A stretch of DNA of 25,642 nt from a virus, in IMG/VR virus record IMGVR_UViG_3300031598_000022, positions 1 through 25,642 of that record; one strand, 5' to 3'. A model generated the notes under the pieces. The model was not told the origin of the DNA and did not search any database. It worked only from the letters and a program-made list of their open reading frames with translations. The position numbers were made by a program, and so were the translations under genes. This document shows, piece after piece, positions 21,754 to 25,642 of this stretch (positions are counted from its first letter, which is position 1; each line of letters starts with the position of its first letter).

Positions 21754-23013
21754 TTAATATTTGTCTTCTTCATCCAAAAGTCTGTGAGCTTCTTCAGCTT
21801 CAGTTTCTTCAGTTTCTTCAACATCAACTCCTGCATCAATCTTGGAATACAAATCCAAGAAAGAAGTTTTCGTATCTTCATCAAAACGATTCACACACAT
21901 TTCGATTGATTTCATTCTATCACCGAAAATAGCAAATGCATTTGATATATGAACTAACCGGCGAGTTGCGATTACTTCATCGATTCCGCCATCGAAAAAA
22001 GTCTTACGAATGGCGTTTGCCCAATTCACTAACTTCTCTGCGAAATCAGGATCAGGAACTCCAAGAGAATCAAGAACTTTGTTCACGATTTTCTTTTCAG
22101 TTTGTGCTGAAGGATAACCGACTTCCATTGTGATAGGAAATCTTTCAAGGAATGCTTCGTTCAGAATATTAGTAAAAACAAATCTACCATCTTCAGAACC
22201 TTTTCCTTTAGTATTGGCGGTTGCGACAACTGAAAAACCTTCAGTCGGTGTAACCATTCTGTTTATCTTTTTCAGATAAACACCTTTACCTTCAAGTATA
22301 GGTTGTAGGCACATCACTTTGTTTGATGCCAAATCAATCTCATCTAGAAGAAGAACTGCACCACGTTCCATTGCGATCACCACAGGACCGTCCTGCCATA
22401 CTGTATTACCATCAATCAACGCATAATGTCCCAAAAGATCATCTTCATCAGTTTCAACAGTAATGTTCACTCTGATAAATTCTCTCTTGAGTTTGGCACA
22501 TGCTTGTTCGGTCATGTAAGTTTTACCAGTTCCAGATTCACCAGTTTCAAATACTGGATAAAACTTTCTAGAACTTAAAACCTTAATCAAATCACTAAAA
22601 TGTCCGTGAGCCACAAACAACGGATCTTTTTTAGGAATCAATTCCGCTGGATTGAAATATGTACTCATATCTAAAGTACTTTCTGTTTGTGTTATTGGAG
22701 TCAAATCACTTTTAGTAAGTAATTCTTCTGGCGCTTGACTCAAATTGCCAATCTTACTAGTTCTTGAATGCCATTCATCAAATGCATCTGCTTCAGTCGC
22801 GCCTTCGCCACCATTAAGTGCGGGAAGACGATAAGTATCTTTACTAACCTTAGTAAAGGCACCCATTCGCCTTGTATCAGTCATCCAAAATGGGAATTTC
22901 ATCCCATTTTCTTCCGCTATTTCAGTAATAGTTTTCTTTGCTAATGTTGCGCCTTCGCCATATTTGACGATTGCCGCTGAAAGAAACTTTAACTGTTTTT
23001 CCGTATATGTCAT
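21754..23013 (-). CDS. CobS/MoxR-like AAA+ ATPase
   Basis: This 419-residue AAA+ ATPase is of the type annotated as cobaltochelatase subunit CobS in marine phages. Walker A is GESGTGKT (158-165 of this start) and Walker B is LLLDEID. Sensor ATANTKGKG and an arginine finger region, NEAFLERFPI, follow. The N-terminal ~120 residues form a small helical domain, and the C-terminus is very acidic (VEETEETEAEEAHRLLDEE). I preferred ATG 23013 to ATG 23028 because GAGAG lies 8 nt upstream. Its partner is the VWA protein at 23112-25436. MoxR-type ATPases work with VWA proteins in remodelling or metal insertion; cobalamin synthesis is not implied, as no other Cob gene is present. Confidence 0.88.
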   Translation of the reverse strand: MTYTEKQLKFLSAAIVKYGEGATLAKKTITEIAEENGMKFPFWMTDTRRMGAFTKVSKDTYRLPALNGGEGATEADAFDEWHSRTSKIGNLSQAPEELLTKSDLTPITQTESTLDMSTYFNPAELIPKKDPLFVAHGHFSDLIKVLSSRKFYPVFETGESGTGKTYMTEQACAKLKREFIRVNITVETDEDDLLGHYALIDGNTVWQDGPVVIAMERGAVLLLDEIDLASNKVMCLQPILEGKGVYLKKINRMVTPTEGFSVVATANTKGKGSEDGRFVFTNILNEAFLERFPITMEVGYPSAQTEKKIVNKVLDSLGVPDPDFAEKLVNWANAIRKTFFDGGIDEVIATRRLVHISNAFAIFGDRMKSIEMCVNRFDEDTKTSFLDLYSKIDAGVDVEETEETEAEEAHRLLDEEDKY

Positions 23014-23063
23014 TTTCACATCTCTCATAATGTTATGGGATTATTCCCTCATCTTCAGGTACC

Positions 23064-23092
23064 ATTATACAGTAAATACGCCGGAAAGTCAA
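23064..23092 (-). promoter_or_regulatory. Sigma70-type promoter of the CobS-like gene
   Basis: The minus strand has TTGACT (23092-23087), a 17-bp spacer and TATAAT (23069-23064). It is similar to the 12961 and 25478 promoters around the -35 (ACACTTGACTT) but has a different spacer. It would drive the CobS-like gene, the small genes and possibly the glycosyltransferase. Confidence 0.85.
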
Positions 23093-23111
23093 GTGTTTAT
23101 ACAAACTTTTT

Positions 23112-25436
23112 TCACACCGCTACCATATCAATGAATCGTGACAATAGCCTTCTCTGTTGTAATTTTCCAGCTGAAAACTTTTTAAATGCTCTCGCCATTT
23201 GAGATACAGTTGCATCTTCTGCAACTTCTAAAGTTGTTTCTTCAACTTCCAAATTCCGTCCTCCTTGAATCAAATATTGTTCGTTAAATCCCATCATTTC
23301 AGGGGCGATCATATATTTGTCTTTACGGTACTTTCTCAATGAAGTTTCAATTTCTTCAAAGTCAGGTGATGGCTCTCCTACAGCTTGTCTTGATTTATTT
23401 AGATAGTCTGCCATATCATATTTTCTCATTGTTTGAGACAAGAAAAAATTGACGATATTAATATCAAAAACTTCTCTCTGGAATTTAACTAAAGCTTCAG
23501 TAGTTGATTCTGCTCCACGAAAATTACCACTCTTGATTTTTATTTCTTTTTTGGAAACAGAATCCCGAATAATTACATTTTCACTTGTAGGATCATAACG
23601 ACATGTTTCATCTTCTCCTACCCAATATTGATTGGAACTATGTGAAGAACCATCAGTAAGAAAAATACTATTAATAACATCAACTTGATTCTTTTTTTGA
23701 AATTCTCTCATTACTGAAAATGATACAAACAAAGTTGAATTTAAAGGAGTTCCTCCCAAATGCATTTTCTCAGGAATATCAAAACGTAAATCTTGAGCAT
23801 AACTATATGATCTGGAATAATAACTTGCTGTTGCTGTCATGTAAATATATGCCTCATGAATTTGCTTTGCTTTCATTCTTGAAGAAAATAGGTTCAAGAG
23901 ATTGAAACGATGTAGTGCTACTGTTCCATACTTTCGGATTTTCTCTCCTAACATATATCCGTTTGAATCAATCCAAGTTTTTTGTAGTTCTTGATCTTCA
24001 TATCTTGTGTATGAATCACTAAAGGCATAAACCTCAAACGGAATATTCACTCTCTTACAAAACATAACCAACGTTAACATTTGTTCAATAGTCCCTTTCA
24101 TGTTTCTTGACATTGAACCAGACCAATCGACAAACATCACTAAACCATGATTCTTTCCATCAGGAGTAATTGTCAGCTTCTTAAAAATATGTTCATTATA
24201 TTTGTAAGTATAAAGTCTTTCAGAATCAAGAATTCCAGAATTGGCAGTAGCCGCTCTTGAATGTGACTTTGCTGCTTTCTTCATCTCAAATTCTTTTGCA
24301 AGATATTCAACAACTTTCTTATTCTTATTACGAAAATCATTAAACTTTTCTGTAGCCAACACCATCATTTCATCTCCAGTTCGTTGATCATAACGACCTG
24401 GCCTATCTCCTGAATAAAGTGTTTTATAATCTTCATACAATTCAGAATAATTAACAATAATATGTTTCAAGTTAACATTATTTGGAAGATTTATATACCG
24501 ATAAGGCTTTGCCTCTTCTGATACCAATTCAATTTCATTGTTTCGAAAATTACGATCAGTTTTTGACTCAGGCTCAAACTTTCCATTCATACCGCCTTCA
24601 GCGCCAGAGGAACGTCCTCCTGTATTTTCTTCAGATTCATCTCCTTCAGATTCATTTTCTTCATTAGAATCTCCTGAACTCGAACTAGATTCATTTTTTT
24701 CGTTCTCATTATCGTTCTCGGGACCAGAACCTTCTTCATTTTTTTCTTCATTTTTCTCTTCAGAATCATCACTATAATCACTAGGATCATAATCTTCATT
24801 CCAATCTGTATCTTCATCATCATCCGCCATCATTTCTTCCCAATCATGATCAGACATATCAGTTTCAGATTCATTTTCTTTTGCATACTCATAAAGGTCT
24901 TCACAAATCTTTACTACATCAGCCCAAGTTTGAGCTTTATCAATTCTATCAAGAAAAACACTTTCTTCATCAGAAAAAGTAAGATTCATATAATCACCTA
25001 CTTTATAGTGAAGATTAATTCTATCAATCAATCCCAGTTTAGTTAAATCTTCATTTTTAACACCAAAAAAATCACGCTTCATCAAATCAGAATATCCGTC
25101 AACAAAGGAACGGCGGCCACCAGGAAATTTTATTTTAATTTTTCTTTCGATTCGTGCATCTTCAACTACATTAAGAAACGATTTAAAACCTTTTCCGTGA
25201 CTTTCTACATCATGAAAACCTTCAGCCGGAGTAAACAAGGCATGACCAACTTCGTGTAGCACAAGTAAATCGTAAAGATTTCCGCTCATCTCTTTCCAAA
25301 TTGGAAGGCGAAGAACTCGATTCTTTACATCAAATGATGCTGTATTAAATTTTCCATGTTCAACAGTCAAATTTTCTGAAGCGAGAAGTTTCGCTAGAAT
25401 TGACTTTGATTCTTTATTGGCTAATTTCATTTCCAT
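23112..25436 (-). CDS. CobT-like VWA protein with zinc-metalloprotease motif
   Basis: This 774-residue protein combines three regions. The N-terminal part has HEVGHAL (61-67), an HExxH zincin motif, followed by NVVEDARIERK (about 88-98), where a third metal ligand often lies. A very acidic low-complexity linker covers about 186-275. A VWA domain follows with MIDAS residues FVDWSGSMS (Asp437, Ser439, Ser441) and a later FLTDGSSHSS. CobT and other MoxR-partner VWA proteins share the acidic linker plus VWA. Its partner AAA+ gene is next downstream. It may process or remodel a host or phage protein; the target is unknown. The promoter is at 25478-25506. Confidence 0.85.
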   Translation of the reverse strand: MEMKLANKESKSILAKLLASENLTVEHGKFNTASFDVKNRVLRLPIWKEMSGNLYDLLVLHEVGHALFTPAEGFHDVESHGKGFKSFLNVVEDARIERKIKIKFPGGRRSFVDGYSDLMKRDFFGVKNEDLTKLGLIDRINLHYKVGDYMNLTFSDEESVFLDRIDKAQTWADVVKICEDLYEYAKENESETDMSDHDWEEMMADDDEDTDWNEDYDPSDYSDDSEEKNEEKNEEGSGPENDNENEKNESSSSSGDSNEENESEGDESEENTGGRSSGAEGGMNGKFEPESKTDRNFRNNEIELVSEEAKPYRYINLPNNVNLKHIIVNYSELYEDYKTLYSGDRPGRYDQRTGDEMMVLATEKFNDFRNKNKKVVEYLAKEFEMKKAAKSHSRAATANSGILDSERLYTYKYNEHIFKKLTITPDGKNHGLVMFVDWSGSMSRNMKGTIEQMLTLVMFCKRVNIPFEVYAFSDSYTRYEDQELQKTWIDSNGYMLGEKIRKYGTVALHRFNLLNLFSSRMKAKQIHEAYIYMTATASYYSRSYSYAQDLRFDIPEKMHLGGTPLNSTLFVSFSVMREFQKKNQVDVINSIFLTDGSSHSSNQYWVGEDETCRYDPTSENVIIRDSVSKKEIKIKSGNFRGAESTTEALVKFQREVFDINIVNFFLSQTMRKYDMADYLNKSRQAVGEPSPDFEEIETSLRKYRKDKYMIAPEMMGFNEQYLIQGGRNLEVEETTLEVAEDATVSQMARAFKKFSAGKLQQRRLLSRFIDMVAV

Positions 25437-25477
25437 GTTTGTTCTCTAAAAAAGTTTTTCTCTCATTCTCTACTTAT

Positions 25478-25506
25478 ATTCTATCACAACTGGGTCAGGA
25501 AGTCAA
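25478..25506 (-). promoter_or_regulatory. Sigma70-type promoter of the VWA/zincin gene
   Basis: The minus strand has TTGACT (25506-25501), a 17-bp spacer and TAGAAT (25483-25478). The -35 overlaps the stop codon of the upstream small gene. Most of it lies in the 28-bp repeat shared with 12968-12995. Confidence 0.8.
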
Positions 25507-25512
25507 GTGTTT
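25485..25512 (-). repeat. 28-bp direct repeat, copy 2 (promoter block)
   Basis: This is identical to 12968-12995 over 28 bases. It differs just outside: the -10 here is TAGAAT, while the other copy has TATAAT, so the two promoters would differ in strength. Confidence 0.9.
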
Positions 25513-25628
25513 ATATAAATTATTTCATCATCGAGATTATATCTTCCATCCCAATCCATTTCAATCGAATCACTACGATCACATACCGAATTGGCCCAAC
25601 CGGGATACAATTCCTTTTCTTCGGACAT
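25503..25628 (-). CDS. Small acidic protein at the right edge (start uncertain)
   Basis: From ATG 25628 to TGA 25503-25505 the frame encodes 41 acidic, aromatic-rich residues (starting MSEEKELYPGWANSV and continuing with DWDGRYNLDDE). The frame remains open to the window edge and no Shine-Dalgarno precedes this ATG. The gene therefore may start beyond the window. It is not recognised. Its stop overlaps the promoter -35 at 25501-25506. Confidence 0.5.
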   Translation of the reverse strand: MSEEKELYPGWANSVCDRSDSIEMDWDGRYNLDDEIIYINT

Positions 25629-25642
25629 ATCGGAAAGGATCA

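Noticed and set aside
24538-24777. 79-aa plus-strand ORF rich in Ser and Phe
   Set aside because: It is the mirror of the acidic low-complexity linker of the VWA protein; the composition explains the open frame.
24587-24823. 78-aa Met/Lys-rich minus-strand ORF
   Set aside because: It is an out-of-frame reading of the same acidic repeat region in the VWA gene.
21754-25436. Cobalamin biosynthesis by CobS/CobT
   Set aside because: The similarity is to the AAA+/VWA pair only; there is no CobN or other Cob gene in the window and the zincin domain points elsewhere.

Overview
The window is a piece of an AT-rich, T4-like myovirus genome, most likely a marine phage. Essentially every gene is on the minus strand. 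The core replication set is unmistakable: sliding clamp gp45 (18522-19190), clamp-loader ATPase gp44 (17581-18519), clamp-loader small subunit gp62 (10773-11186), translational repressor RegA (10349-10789), family B DNA polymerase gp43 (4461-6935), recombinase UvsX (3142-4194) and DnaB-type helicase gp41 (1451-2860). Their order, 45-44-62-regA-43-uvsX-41, is that of T4. Accessory genes such as Hsp20, dUTPase and a CobS-like/CobT-like pair recall marine cyano- and pelagiphages. The host cannot be named from the sequence. I saw no tRNA, CRISPR array or insertion sequence.

Layout in the direction of transcription (right to left). A small gene touches the right edge (25503-25628). A VWA/zincin protein (23112-25436) and a CobS/MoxR-like AAA+ ATPase (21754-23013) follow. 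Next comes a run of very small genes (20276-21736), one of which appears frameshifted, and then a glycosyltransferase (19260-20219). The clamp operon starts at a promoter at 19228-19255: gp45, gp44, then four extra overlapping genes encoding an SPPY-type DNA methyltransferase-like protein, a PLP enzyme, a 2-hydroxyacid-dehydrogenase-like protein and an asparagine-synthase-type amidotransferase. A DUF262-HNH nuclease-like gene with its own promoter (11230-12921) separates this cassette from gp62. After gp62, regA and dut come a small membrane protein, a 54-residue ORF bracketed by terminators, Hsp20, a 9-cysteine mini-protein, a lysis group (three-TM holin, small protein, M15 endolysin), gp43, uvsX and gp41. 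The left end holds two genes with late-type features, one with a candidate capsid-targeting N-terminus.

Regulation. Eight near-consensus sigma70 promoters (TTGACA/T, 16 or 17 bp spacer, TATAAT-like) lie on the minus strand at gene boundaries. Two share an identical 28-bp block 12.5 kb apart. One T4-type late promoter candidate (TATAAATA) lies at 1069-1076. Three good Rho-independent terminators lie around Hsp20 and the 54-residue ORF.

The most interesting part is 11230-17584. A five-gene block is inserted between gp44 and gp62, which adjoin in T4. Four of its genes are translationally coupled to the clamp loader. The enzyme mix (DNA methyltransferase fold, PLP enzyme, NAD-type dehydrogenase, ATP-dependent amidotransferase, perhaps with the nearby glycosyltransferase) suggests a DNA-base hypermodification pathway, beside a GmrSD/SspE-like nuclease. 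That is a hypothesis from gene content and position. The chemistry is not visible in the sequence.
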